Source: Streptomyces verrucosisporus
GTDB lineage: Bacteria > Actinomycetota > Actinomycetes > Streptomycetales > Streptomycetaceae
Direction of reading: 5' to 3'
Assembly (NCBI RefSeq): GCF_017114865.1
Contig: NZ_JADEYH010000002.1
Coordinates: forward strand, 372,001 to 436,000
DNA: 64,000 nucleotides
Position numbers and translations under genes: made by a program
Shown: positions 17,597 through 26,277 of the stretch, one piece after another
Position numbering within the stretch: the stretch's first letter is position 1
How the letters are laid out: each line of letters begins with the position of its first letter
Notes under the pieces: model-generated
What the model was told of the DNA's origin: nothing
Database searches by the model: none
Seen by the model: only the letters and a program-made list of their open reading frames with translations

Positions 17597-18106
17597 ATGA
17601 GCAGCGCGCGACAGGGGAGTCCAGCAGGCGGGGCCGCCGGCCTCACCCACATCGACGAGGCGGGCGCGGCCCGGATGGTCGACGTCTCGGCCAAGGACGT
17701 CACCGCCCGCACGGCGCGCGCCACCGGCCGCGTACGCGTCTCCCCCCGGGTGGTGGAGCTGCTGCGCGGCGAGGGCGTCCCCAAGGGCGACGCGCTCTCG
17801 GTCGCCCGTATCGCCGGGATCATGGGCGCCAAGCGCACCCCCGACCTCGTACCTCTGTGCCACCCGCTGGCCCTGTCCGGGGTGAAGGTCGACCTCGCCG
17901 TGGCCGACGACGCGGTGGAGATCGCGGCGACGGTGCGCACCACCGACCGCACGGGCGTGGAGATGGAGGCGCTGACGGCCGTGTCGGTCGCGGCGCTGAC
18001 GGTCGTCGACATGGTCAAGGCCGTCGACAAGGGGGCCGTCATCACGGACGTGCGGGTGGAGGAGAAGACCGGGGGAGCCTCCGGGGACTGGAGCCGCGAC
18101 CGATGA
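17597..18106 (+). CDS. moaC: Cyclic pyranopterin monophosphate synthase MoaC
   Basis: 169 residues. Acts after MoaA in molybdenum cofactor synthesis, forming cyclic pyranopterin monophosphate. [19 protein letters not shown] begins the domain; [19 protein letters not shown] carries the conserved histidine; [19 protein letters not shown] and [17 protein letters not shown] hold the active-site Glu, Asp and Lys residues. ATG 17597 has GGGAGAG upstream. Its stop overlaps the next start (ATGA), indicating co-translation. MoaA is not in the window. Confidence 0.94.
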   Translation: MSSARQGSPAGGAAGLTHIDEAGAARMVDVSAKDVTARTARATGRVRVSPRVVELLRGEGVPKGDALSVARIAGIMGAKRTPDLVPLCHPLALSGVKVDLAVADDAVEIAATVRTTDRTGVEMEALTAVSVAALTVVDMVKAVDKGAVITDVRVEEKTGGASGDWSRDR

Positions 18107-18657
18107 CCGAGCCCGTGTCCGCACCCGCGTCCGGCCTCGCGCCCGGGGCAGAGCCCGCGCCCATGGCCCACCGCGCCCTCGCCGTCACCGTCTCCAACCG
18201 CGCCGCCGCGGGCGTCTACCCCGACACCACCGGCCCGCTGCTGGCCCAGGCCCTGCGCGCGCTGGGCTTCGCCACCGACGGCCCGCGCGTCGTCCCGGAC
18301 GGCGAGCCCGTCCAGGACGTGCTGCGCGAGGCCGTCGCCGACGGCTACGCCGTGGTGCTCACCACCGGCGGCACCGGCATCTCGCCCACCGACCGCACCC
18401 CGGAGATGACCCGGGCCGTACTCGACCACGAGGTCCCCGGCATCCCGGAGGCCATCCGCGCCGCCGGCCTGGCCAAGGTGCCCACCGCCGCCCTCTCGCG
18501 CGGCGTCGCGGGTGTCGCCGGCCGCACCCTGATCGTCAACCTCCCCGGTTCCACCGGGGGCGTACACGACGGCCTGGCGGTCCTGACACCCCTGCTGCCG
18601 CACGCCGTGGACCAGATCCACGGCGGCGACCACCCCAGGAAGGACGCACCCCACTGA
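18103..18657 (+). CDS. mog: MogA/MoaB-type molybdopterin adenylyltransferase
   Basis: 184 residues. Adenylylates molybdopterin before metal insertion. [20 protein letters not shown] opens the fold, and [18 protein letters not shown] is the molybdopterin-binding signature; [16 protein letters not shown] closes it. The first 20 residues are an Ala/Pro-rich extension; an alternative start at MAHRAL (about residue 21) cannot be ruled out, but the ATGA overlap with moaC favours 18103. Confidence 0.9.
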   Translation: MTEPVSAPASGLAPGAEPAPMAHRALAVTVSNRAAAGVYPDTTGPLLAQALRALGFATDGPRVVPDGEPVQDVLREAVADGYAVVLTTGGTGISPTDRTPEMTRAVLDHEVPGIPEAIRAAGLAKVPTAALSRGVAGVAGRTLIVNLPGSTGGVHDGLAVLTPLLPHAVDQIHGGDHPRKDAPH

Positions 18658-19280
18658 ACGCACCCTGGCCGGTCGAGCTGACGGACGGTGACATCACCCT
18701 CCGCCCCATAAGGCTGCGCGACCACCGCGTCTGGCGCGAGGTGAACCAGCGCAACCGCGACTGGCTGCGCCCCTGGGAGGCCACCGTCCCGCCCGCCCTG
18801 CCCGGCCGTCTGCCGCCGCGCCGGCCGACGTACCGGCAGATGGTCCGGCACCTGCGCACGGAGGCGCAGGCGGGCCGGATGCTGCCCTTCGTGATCGAGT
18901 ACCGGGGGCGGCTGGTCGGTCAGCTCACCGTCGCGGGCATCACCTGGGGCTCGATGTGCTCGGGCCACATCGGTTACTGGGTGGACCGGGAGGTGGCCGG
19001 ACGGGGTGTGATGCCGACGGCCGTCGTGCTCGCCGTGGACCACTGCTTCCGCACCGTCGGACTGCACCGGATCGAGGTCTGCATCCGCCCGGAGAACGGG
19101 CCGAGCCGCCGGGTGGTGGAGAAACTCGGATTCCGCGAGGAAGGGCTGCGGCCGCGTTATCTGCACATCGACGGCGCCTGGCGCGACCATCTGGTCTACG
19201 CGCTGACCACGGAGGACGTCCCCGACGGCCTGCTGGAACGCTGGCACCGGCGCTCTCTTCCCGGCGCCTCGCAGAAATGA
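18654..19280 (+). CDS. rimJ: RimJ-type GNAT protein acetyltransferase
   Basis: 208 residues, ribosomal-protein-alanine acetyltransferase family. ELTDGDITLRPIRLRDHR at the N-terminus, NQRNRDWLRPWEATVP, SGHIGYWVDREVAGRGVMPTA with the acetyl-CoA loop (VAGRGVMPTA), and NGPSRRVVEKLGFREEGL match the RimJ/RimL group. Conservation begins upstream of the first GTG (18741), so a CTG at 18654 is proposed; it overlaps the mog stop (CTGA), and AGGAAGGA lies nine bases upstream. Rv0995 holds the same position in M. tuberculosis. Confidence 0.85.
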   Translation: MNAPWPVELTDGDITLRPIRLRDHRVWREVNQRNRDWLRPWEATVPPALPGRLPPRRPTYRQMVRHLRTEAQAGRMLPFVIEYRGRLVGQLTVAGITWGSMCSGHIGYWVDREVAGRGVMPTAVVLAVDHCFRTVGLHRIEVCIRPENGPSRRVVEKLGFREEGLRPRYLHIDGAWRDHLVYALTTEDVPDGLLERWHRRSLPGASQK

Positions 19281-19452
19281 AATAAATGTTCGATATTGCC
19301 TGAGGGTAAGACACCTTACAGTCATCGGCCGGACACATTCGCGGAGGCAGGCCGCCTTAATCGCAAAAAACGGTTGAGATATCAGCCGGATCGTGCGACA
19401 CACCGCGCCAATTGGCGTATCACCTTCGCGAAACCCCTCTACCGTGTGGTGG

Positions 19453-20556
19453 GTGAGCAGCAGCGGCCTCATCTACGCAGTCATCGTCGGGGCCTGGGCC
19501 GCCTACCTGGTGCCGATGTGGCTCCGCCGGCAGGACGAACTCAACGAGGTCCGTCCGACGGAGCGCTTCGGCACCGCCATCCGGCTGCTGTCCGGCCGGG
19601 CCGGCATGGAGCGCCGGTACGCCAGGAACCTCCCTGAGCGCAGGGAGGCGTCCGGGGACGGCGGCCCCGCCGACGGTGACGACCAGGGTGCCCCGGGCGT
19701 CGACGTCCGGGCGCTCGCCGACCCCGTGACCGAGCACATCACGGTCCCCGGCCCGGCGACGGTCGCGCGCGCCGAGGCCCCCACCGAGGTGCGCCGCCCC
19801 CAGCAGGGCCCGGCCGGCAGGCCCGGCCGGCTCGGCCGGCCGGGCCACCCGAACCAGGGGCAGAAGGGCCGGGCCAAGCTCCTCGCCCGCCGCCGGCGCA
19901 CCACGATGGTGCTCTTCCTCGCCTTCACGCTCGGCGCGATCGTCGCGGCGGTCGGCGGCATCGCGTTCCTGTGGGCCCCGGCGATCCCCGCCGGGCTGCT
20001 GAGCGCCTACATCGCCCATATGCGCGCCCAGGAGAGGCGCCGCTTCGAGTTCGTGATGGACCGGCGCCACGCCGAGGACGCCGCCCGCCACCTGCGCGAG
20101 CGCCGCACGGGCCGCGCGGGCCGCGCCGACCGTGCCACCGGCGGCCGTACCGCCACGGGCCGTAACACCTCCGCCCACACCCCCGAACCGGCCCCCGAGC
20201 CCGCCTCCGACCCGGAGGCGGACGAGCGGCGGGCCCTGGTGGAGCAGACCGACCACGCCGAGTGGGTGGACGCCCAGCGCCGCGAGCGCACGCCCGCCCC
20301 GGTGGAGAGCGGCTGGGAGCCCACCCCCGTACCGCTGCCCACCTACGTCAACGCCCCCGTCGCCCCGCGCACCGCCCGCGGCGTGGACCTGGAGGCCCCG
20401 GACGCCTGGAGCTCCGCCCGCTCCACCACGGCCTCCTCCGAGCCCGCCCGACCCTCCGCCACCCCGGCCCCCTCGCGTTCCTCCGCGCCGCGCCGCCGGA
20501 CCCCGCTCTTCGACCAGTACGCGGACGAGGACCGCCCCCGCGCGGCCAACGAGTGA
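19453..20556 (+). CDS. sepX: SepX/GlpR divisome membrane protein
   Basis: 367 residues. An N-terminal membrane segment LIYAVIVGAWAAYLVPMWL runs into RRQDELNEVRPTERFGTA; two more segments lie at about residues 150-192 (VLFLAFTLGAIVAAVGGIAF and the AIPAGLLSAYIAHMR stretch). The C-terminal half is a proline-rich, charged, disordered cytosolic tail. Size, layout and position after galU-glp-rimJ match Streptomyces SepX and its homologue GlpR, the membrane receptor for gephyrin-like Glp. SepX is needed for normal hyphal and sporulation septa. GTG 19453 begins SSSGLIYAV; TACCGT seven bases before it could be the -10 of a leaderless transcript. Confidence 0.85.
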   Translation: MSSSGLIYAVIVGAWAAYLVPMWLRRQDELNEVRPTERFGTAIRLLSGRAGMERRYARNLPERREASGDGGPADGDDQGAPGVDVRALADPVTEHITVPGPATVARAEAPTEVRRPQQGPAGRPGRLGRPGHPNQGQKGRAKLLARRRRTTMVLFLAFTLGAIVAAVGGIAFLWAPAIPAGLLSAYIAHMRAQERRRFEFVMDRRHAEDAARHLRERRTGRAGRADRATGGRTATGRNTSAHTPEPAPEPASDPEADERRALVEQTDHAEWVDAQRRERTPAPVESGWEPTPVPLPTYVNAPVAPRTARGVDLEAPDAWSSARSTTASSEPARPSATPAPSRSSAPRRRTPLFDQYADEDRPRAANE

Positions 20557-20640
20557 TCCTGTCCGCCCCGGGCGCCCCCGTCGCCCCCGCGCACCGTGAC
20601 CAGCGCGGGAACGGATTTCCACGCACGGGCATGGGGATGC

Positions 20641-20646
20641 TAGGGT
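20641..20646 (+). promoter_or_regulatory. Putative -10 box of tRNA-Ala
   Basis: TAGGGT lies 14 bases before the first base of the mature tRNA. A weak TTCCAC 18 bases upstream could serve as -35. Confidence 0.4.
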
Positions 20647-20660
20647 TTCACCCGTTGCAA

Positions 20661-20734
20661 GGGCCTGTAGCGCAGTCCGGTAGCGCACCTCGTTCGCATC
20701 GAGGGGGTCAGGGGTTCGAATCCCCTCAGGTCCA
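20661..20734 (+). tRNA. tRNA-Ala (anticodon CGC)
   Basis: 74 nt. The acceptor stem GGGCCTG pairs with CAGGTCC and contains the G3-U70 wobble that identifies alanine tRNAs. Anticodon stem CCTCG / CGAGG encloses loop TTCGCAT, giving anticodon CGC, which reads GCG. The T arm is AGGGG-TTCGAAT-CCCCT. The 3' CCA is not encoded. It is the last core feature before the accessory restriction island. Confidence 0.97.
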
Positions 20735-20746
20735 CACGGCAGCAAG

Positions 20747-20779
20747 AAGCCCCTCCCAGGGTCTCCCGGGAGGGGCTTT
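20747..20779 (+). terminator. Terminator of tRNA-Ala
   Basis: AAGCCCCTCCC pairs with GGGAGGGGCTT (11-bp stem) followed by TTG, 13 bases after the tRNA end. Confidence 0.8.
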
Positions 20780-21107
20780 GTCGTGCTTGCTCCGGCGGGA
20801 AGTCGGGTCGTGCACCGTTCGCCGCGAGCCGGAGAGTGGATGGCGGGAGCGCCGATGGCAGCCAACCGGGAGCGAATGAACTCCCGTGTATGGCAATACA
20901 TTTGGAACTTCCTATGGCCAATGGTTGTGCTACTGTAGCTCCGCGCGTTGGTGTGCGGACTGCGGCACCCGGACCACCCGGGTGTGCTTCCAGGGGTACA
21001 GCTGTGCCCCGGGGCGCTTGCGAGCAGAGGCACACACCGGGGCTTACGCCAGTCATCGTAATGCCCTGCGTCTCTGCTGTGCAACACGGACCCTCGGGGG
21101 GATCGCC
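20780..21107. other. Non-coding leader between tRNA-Ala and the defence operon
   Basis: This 328-bp stretch marks the junction of core and accessory DNA. A patch at about 20885-20940 is clearly more AT-rich than its surroundings and includes TACTGT (20931-20936), a possible -10 for the operon starting at 21108. No good -35 was found. I see no coding frame that looks real and no copy of the tRNA 3' end. Confidence 0.4.
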
Positions 21108-21785
21108 ATGTCGTGCACCACTGCTGACGAGAAAGCGCTGATCGACTTCGTGGACGCCGAGCGGTACGCCGATCCCGGCACGCTCTGCTCCCCCTCCTGT
21201 CGGCAGGCCCTGAAGTGGTCCGACTGGGAGACGGATGTCTCCAAGGCGATGTACGGGTTGCTCCGGCACCTGGAGAACATCTTGCGGAGCACTGTCTCCA
21301 CCCGGTTGGCGGCGCACTACGGCCGGGACGACTGGTGGAACGCCCGGCGACTGCGACTCACCCACGGCACCATGGAGAAGATCCGGGATGCCGAGGCCAA
21401 GCTCGCCCGGGCCTCAGTGTCGGCGACGCCTGCCGCCGTTCAGCGCGAGGTGACACTCGGCTTCTGGGTCTCCCTGCTGGGGCGCGGCGCCGACTACGAG
21501 ACCCAGCTGTGGCGCCCCATGAGTTCCGGGTTCCCCGGCTACCGGGGGCGGCGCAGGCCGCTCTACACGCGCCTCGACCACCTGCGGCTGCTGCGGAACA
21601 AGGTCGCGCACCAGGACCGCATCGGTGGCCGGGACCTAGCGGCCGACCGCCGCTCCGTGCTCACAGTCATCGGCTATGTCTCCCAGGCCGCGGCCCTGCG
21701 CGTCGAGGCCGCGGACACCGACCTTCCGGCGCTGCTGGCGAACCGTCCCGGAGCCTGCGCGCAGCGTGGGGGTAGCGGGGCGTGA
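21108..21785 (+). CDS. Abi_2-like (AbiD/AbiF family) protein with HEPN motif
   Basis: 225 residues. LLRHLENILRSTVSTRLAA, REVTLGFWVSLLGRG, LWRPM...FPGYRGRRRPL and DHLRLLRNKVAHQDRI follow the Abi-like protein family linked to abortive infection. R163-N-x3-H168 (RNKVAH) is the HEPN RNase motif, so RNA cleavage on phage infection is a reasonable hypothesis. ATG 21108 is preceded by GGGGGGA. Its stop overlaps the GTG of the half-length HsdS gene, and the type I restriction genes follow in the same direction. By analogy, PrrC and RloC are HEPN-type tRNA nucleases that guard type I systems. Family assignment is good; the activity is inferred. Confidence 0.8.
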   Translation: MSCTTADEKALIDFVDAERYADPGTLCSPSCRQALKWSDWETDVSKAMYGLLRHLENILRSTVSTRLAAHYGRDDWWNARRLRLTHGTMEKIRDAEAKLARASVSATPAAVQREVTLGFWVSLLGRGADYETQLWRPMSSGFPGYRGRRRPLYTRLDHLRLLRNKVAHQDRIGGRDLAADRRSVLTVIGYVSQAAALRVEAADTDLPALLANRPGACAQRGGSGA

Positions 21786-22456
21786 AGGTGGATGCCGTGC
21801 CGATGGGTGACCTCTGCGAGGTCACCCCCAGCCCTTCCAGTGATCTCTTCGCCGGCCTCACGGACGAGGCCGGCGGAACGCCGGTGGTCACCCCCGCCGA
21901 CATCACGGACGCGCAGCGGATCGATCCCCAGGCCATCCGGTACGTGCCGGGCAACCCCGCCGGCTTGGAGCGCTACCGGCTGCTCCCGGGTGACCTGGTG
22001 GTCGTCCGCCTGGGCGGAATCGGCAGAATCGCACTGGCCGACGAGGGATCCCGCGACTGGGTCTACCACTCTTCCTGTGTCCGCCTCCGCCCTGATACGA
22101 GCCGTGTCGACCCGGCCTATCTGGTGGCCTATCTGGCGCACTCGCCCGCGTCCGAACACCTGCTGTCCCAGGCCCAGGTGGGAACGGTGCCGGTCCTCAC
22201 CGCGTGGATGTTGAGGGAACTGCCGGTGGCGCTGCCCTCCCCGCGCGATCAGCGGCTGATGGCTGCGGCGCTCGGTGAGGTGGGCTTGCAGATGGACATC
22301 CAGCGCCGGATGCTGGAGCGCCTCGACGCCGTACGGCAGGGGCTGTTCACGCAACTGCTCGGCGACGACCTCCCCGTCGGGGGAGCCTCCCGCCCGGCAG
22401 CGCCGGCCCCCGAGCGCAGAGCGCCCAGGACCCGGCGCACGAACCGAATGTCGTAG
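21782..22456 (+). CDS. Half-length HsdS-like protein with one target-recognition domain
   Basis: 224 residues, about half of a normal HsdS (about 400). PMGDLCEVTPSPSS and GTPVVTPADITDAQRI resemble the start of a target-recognition domain; YRLLPGDLVVVRLGGIGRIAL and the block ending in VPVLTAWMLRELPVALPSP match its second half. MERLDAVRQGLFTQLLG is the helical spacer at the C-terminus. The last 30 residues are basic and proline-rich. GTG 21782 overlaps the Abi-like stop, so the two are probably made together. It could pair as a dimer to replace a two-domain HsdS, or direct the HEPN protein. A separate full HsdS lies 2.5 kb downstream. Confidence 0.7.
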   Translation: MKVDAVPMGDLCEVTPSPSSDLFAGLTDEAGGTPVVTPADITDAQRIDPQAIRYVPGNPAGLERYRLLPGDLVVVRLGGIGRIALADEGSRDWVYHSSCVRLRPDTSRVDPAYLVAYLAHSPASEHLLSQAQVGTVPVLTAWMLRELPVALPSPRDQRLMAAALGEVGLQMDIQRRMLERLDAVRQGLFTQLLGDDLPVGGASRPAAPAPERRAPRTRRTNRMS

Positions 22457-22525
22457 CCCTGCCGCACAGGGCCGACATGCCGCAGGACACGCGTTCCGCG
22501 GCTCACCGAGCAAGGAGAGACACGA

Positions 22526-24988
22526 GTGGCACAGCTCACGCTGCCCCAGCTGGAGCGGCATCTGTACGCGGCGGCGGACATCCTGCGCGGCAAGATGGAC
22601 GCCGCGCAGTACCAGGACTACATCTTCGGACTGCTGTTCCTGAAGCGCGCCTCGGACCAGTTCGAGGTGGCACGCGCCGGAAAGGAAGAGCGCTACGTCG
22701 CGGCCGGACTGGACCGCGCGAAGGCCAGGGAGAAGGCCGAGTCGCGGGACGCGTACCGGTCGCGGGAGTTCTACGTCCCGAAGGAGTCCCGCTGGTCCAC
22801 CATCACCAGCAGGTCGCGCACGGAACCGGCCGAGGCGCTCAACGTCGCGCTGGCCCAACTGGAGCTGGAGAACCACGAGACACTGGCCGGTGTCCTCGGC
22901 TACATCGACTTCAACCCCGCGTCCAGCAGGAACAAGCTGAGCAAGCCGGTCCTCCAGGCACTCATCGATCACTTCAGCCTGTACAGGCTCAGCAACGGCG
23001 ACTTCGAGTTCCCCGACCTGCTCGGCCACGCCTACGAGTACCTCATCGGTGAGTTCGCCGACGAGGGTGGCAAGAAGGGCGGCCAGTTCTACACCCCACG
23101 CTCCGTCATCCGCATGATGAACCGACTGGTCAAGCCCGAGCCGGGCATGTCCGTCTACGACCCGTGCTGCGGGTCCGGCGGCATGCTCATCCTCGCCAAG
23201 GAGTACGTGCAGGAACACGGTGGCGACGAGTCGCACCTGTCGGTGTTCGGCCAGGAGGACAACGGCAGCGCCTGGGCGATGGCCCGGATGAACCTGCTGC
23301 TGCACGGGGTCGCGGACGGAATCATCGAACACGGCGACACCCTCGCCGAGCCCAAGCACGAAGTGGACGGGCGGCTCCGGCGCTTCGACCGCATCCTCAC
23401 CAACCCGCCGTTCGCCCAGAACTACCGGCGTACGGACATGGAGCACCCCGAGCGCATGGCGTACGGCTGGACGCCCGAGTCGGGCAAGAAGGCCGACCTC
23501 ATGTTCATCCAGCACATCCTCGCCGTGCTGGAGCCGGACGGCGTCGCCGCCTCCGTCATGCCGCACGGTGTGCTGTTCCGTGGAGGAGCCGAGCGGGACA
23601 TCCGGCAGGGGATCATCGAGGACGGTCGGCTGGAGGCCGTCATCGGTATCGGCCCCAACGTCTTCTACGGGACGGGTATCCCCGCGTGCATCCTCGTCCT
23701 GCGCGGCCGGAACGGAGCCCCCGCGGGGCGGCGCGACGGAGTGCTGTTCATCAACGCCGACCGCGAGGTCACGGCCGGACGTACCCAGAACCTGCTGGAG
23801 GCCCAGCACGCGGAGAAGATCGCCTCCGTATACGAGAACTGGGAGCAGATCGACGGCTTCTCGCGCGTCGTGCCGTGGAGTGAGTTGGCGAAGAACGACT
23901 ACAACCTCAACATCCGCCGCTACGTGGACAACACCCCGCCTCCCGAGCCGCAGGACGTGCGGGCGCACCTGTACGGCGGCGTGCCCAGGAGCGAGGTGAA
24001 GGAGCGGGCGGGGCAGTTCTCGGCGTTCGGCATCGACGCCGAGCAGCTGCTTTTCCGCCCGAAGGACGCCGAGTACGTGGCTTTCCCGGAGGAGGGGTAC
24101 GAGGCCACCGCCGCACGCATCCCGCAGCTCGCGCGGGAGCGGGAGAACACGCTCGGGGCGGCGTTCAACACGTGGTGGCAGCAGCACCGCGAGCGGATCG
24201 AGAAGCTGCCGGAGCACCAGCAGCTGTGGGACACCCGCGAGGAACTGCTCACCACCTTCGGAGAGGCACTGAAGCCGGTCGGGCTGCTGGACACCTACCA
24301 GCTCTCGGGCACGGTGGCCGCCTGGTGGTTCGACACGCAGAACGATCTGCGGGTCCTCGCGAGGCGAGGCTTCAAGGGCGTCGTGGAGCGCTGGGTCGCG
24401 AGCATCGAGTCGGCCTTCGAGGAACCCCCGTCCGACGCCGACGCCAAGGCGAAGGCCCGGGTGCGGGCGGCCCAGCGCAAGGCGCGGGAACACCGCCTCG
24501 TACCGGAGCTGATCCCCGCGTACGTGGAGCGGCTGGAGACGGCCGAGGCGCTTGTGGCGGAACTGGACGCCAAGGTGAAGGCCAGCTCCCCGCCGAAGAA
24601 GAAGGCCGAGGCGGACGGGGTAGAGGGGGACGACGACGAGCCGGACCTGTCGAACGTTCTGCCGCCGAAGGAACTGGCCGCGCTGAGGAGGAAGCTCACG
24701 GCCGCGAAGAAGGAACTGGTCGCGCTGAAGGCGTCGTTCGTCGACGAGTTGAAGACGGCGGCGGAGAAGCTGACGGGCGAGCAGGCGCGGGATGTGGTGC
24801 TGGGTTTCCTGAAGGCGGATCTGCGGGCCCGCATGGAGCGTTTCGTCGCGACCGACCGGCGCGCCCTGGTGGACGCGTACCGCAACTGGGGCGAGAAGTA
24901 CGCGGTGACGCTGGAGGACCTGGAGCGCGAGCGAGAGGCCTCAGCGAAGCGGCTGCGCGGGTACCTGGAGGAGCTGGGCTATGCGTGA
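22526..24988 (+). CDS. hsdM: Type I restriction-modification methyltransferase subunit HsdM
   Basis: 820-residue N6-adenine methyltransferase subunit. The N-terminal helical domain includes [33 protein letters not shown] leads into the AdoMet motif [11 protein letters not shown] near residue 211 and the catalytic motif NPPF near residue 292. After the usual end (about residue 500) there is a further 300 residues with heptad-rich helices ([20 protein letters not shown]), longer than classical HsdM at about 530. GTG 22526 has AAGGAGAG upstream. The stop overlaps the start of hsdS. Methylates host DNA at sites chosen by HsdS. Confidence 0.93.
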   Translation: MAQLTLPQLERHLYAAADILRGKMDAAQYQDYIFGLLFLKRASDQFEVARAGKEERYVAAGLDRAKAREKAESRDAYRSREFYVPKESRWSTITSRSRTEPAEALNVALAQLELENHETLAGVLGYIDFNPASSRNKLSKPVLQALIDHFSLYRLSNGDFEFPDLLGHAYEYLIGEFADEGGKKGGQFYTPRSVIRMMNRLVKPEPGMSVYDPCCGSGGMLILAKEYVQEHGGDESHLSVFGQEDNGSAWAMARMNLLLHGVADGIIEHGDTLAEPKHEVDGRLRRFDRILTNPPFAQNYRRTDMEHPERMAYGWTPESGKKADLMFIQHILAVLEPDGVAASVMPHGVLFRGGAERDIRQGIIEDGRLEAVIGIGPNVFYGTGIPACILVLRGRNGAPAGRRDGVLFINADREVTAGRTQNLLEAQHAEKIASVYENWEQIDGFSRVVPWSELAKNDYNLNIRRYVDNTPPPEPQDVRAHLYGGVPRSEVKERAGQFSAFGIDAEQLLFRPKDAEYVAFPEEGYEATAARIPQLARERENTLGAAFNTWWQQHRERIEKLPEHQQLWDTREELLTTFGEALKPVGLLDTYQLSGTVAAWWFDTQNDLRVLARRGFKGVVERWVASIESAFEEPPSDADAKAKARVRAAQRKAREHRLVPELIPAYVERLETAEALVAELDAKVKASSPPKKKAEADGVEGDDDEPDLSNVLPPKELAALRRKLTAAKKELVALKASFVDELKTAAEKLTGEQARDVVLGFLKADLRARMERFVATDRRALVDAYRNWGEKYAVTLEDLEREREASAKRLRGYLEELGYA

Positions 24989-26189
24989 GGGATGGAAAAG
25001 GGTTGCGCTAGGTGAGGTGACTCGGGAGGAGAACGCCCGGGTCGGAAGCCTCGCGAGCGAAGCGGTTGTACTCTCCTCCACAAAGCACTACGGCCTTGTC
25101 CCGTCGAATGAGTACTTCAAGAACCGTCAGATCTACAGTGATGACATCTCGGGCTACAAGTTGGTCCGGAGAGGATGGTTCGCGTACGCGACTAACCACC
25201 TGACCGAAGGGTCTATCGGTCTTCAAAATTTGGTCGATACAGCCTGTGTCAGTCCGATCTACACGGTCTTCTCCTGTGCGCCTGAGGCCGATGCTAAATT
25301 CATGTACCGCCTTCTCAAGAGTGACGAAATGATCACCGCTTATGGTGTTCATGATCAGGCATCTGTCGATCGACGGGGTGCTGTTCGCTACAGGGACTTC
25401 AAGAAGATCGAAGTCAACCTGCCGTCGCTTGCGGAGCAGCGGCGAATCGCTGAGATTCTCGACGAGGTTGATGCGCAGATCGAGCGGTCCGTAATGCGGC
25501 GCGAAAAATTGGAAATTTTGGCTGCGGCCGAAACCGCACACTTGCTGGAGGTTACGTCGAATGAGCCAGCCGTAGAGTGGAGAACTCTGGAAGAGGTAGC
25601 CAATATTTCCTCTGGTGTCACTCTTGGTAATGACGAGGCGGGTGATGGAGCTGTGACGCTTCCGTACCTCCGTGTTGCCAATGTTCAGGACGGTTATATC
25701 GATACCTCGGACATCAAAACCGTATCGGTTAGAAGCTCAGACGTGGAGCGGTTCCTCCTTCAAGAGGGTGACGTACTTCTGACGGAAGGAGGGGACCTTG
25801 ACAAACTTGGGCGAGGCGGGGTTTGGGATGGACGAATTAGCCCATGCCTGCATCAGAACCATGTTTTTAAGGTTCGCTGTGATTGGGATACCTATCGCTC
25901 TGACTTCCTTGCCGCCCACTTGGCGTCGCCGCGCGGGAAGAGTTACTTCCTTAGTGTTGCCAAGCAGACGACGAACCTTGCGAGTATCAATTCTTCTCAA
26001 GTGAAGAAGGTTCCCGTTCCGATGGTTCCCCTGGTTGATCAAGAGAGGGTCGTCGCATCTATCGCACAGTGGCGGGAGCAGGTCGATGTGGCTGAGCGAG
26101 ATATCAAAAAGCTCAGACTGCTTCAACAGGCCCTCGTGAATGACCTCTTCGCCGGCAAGGTCCGCATTCCCGCCGAATCTGTCGCTTAA
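24981..26189 (+). CDS. hsdS: Type I specificity subunit HsdS
   Basis: 402 residues with two target-recognition domains and two conserved helices. The first domain runs from about 1 to 140 and ends in the block [20 protein letters not shown]; the second (about 195-345) ends with the helix [19 protein letters not shown] and [18 protein letters not shown]. Many codons end in A or T, unlike all neighbours, giving a clear local GC dip across about 25.0-26.2 kb. That is usual for specificity genes, which change by domain swapping and horizontal transfer. ATG 24981 overlaps the end of hsdM. Confidence 0.93.
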   Translation: MREGWKRVALGEVTREENARVGSLASEAVVLSSTKHYGLVPSNEYFKNRQIYSDDISGYKLVRRGWFAYATNHLTEGSIGLQNLVDTACVSPIYTVFSCAPEADAKFMYRLLKSDEMITAYGVHDQASVDRRGAVRYRDFKKIEVNLPSLAEQRRIAEILDEVDAQIERSVMRREKLEILAAAETAHLLEVTSNEPAVEWRTLEEVANISSGVTLGNDEAGDGAVTLPYLRVANVQDGYIDTSDIKTVSVRSSDVERFLLQEGDVLLTEGGDLDKLGRGGVWDGRISPCLHQNHVFKVRCDWDTYRSDFLAAHLASPRGKSYFLSVAKQTTNLASINSSQVKKVPVPMVPLVDQERVVASIAQWREQVDVAERDIKKLRLLQQALVNDLFAGKVRIPAESVA

Positions 26190-26277
26190 CGCAACCCCAC
26201 ACCACAAGAACGGCACCGCACCACCCTGCATCACCGAGCCCTACGCCCGCACTCCGTAGCCGAAGGAGACCGCTCGT

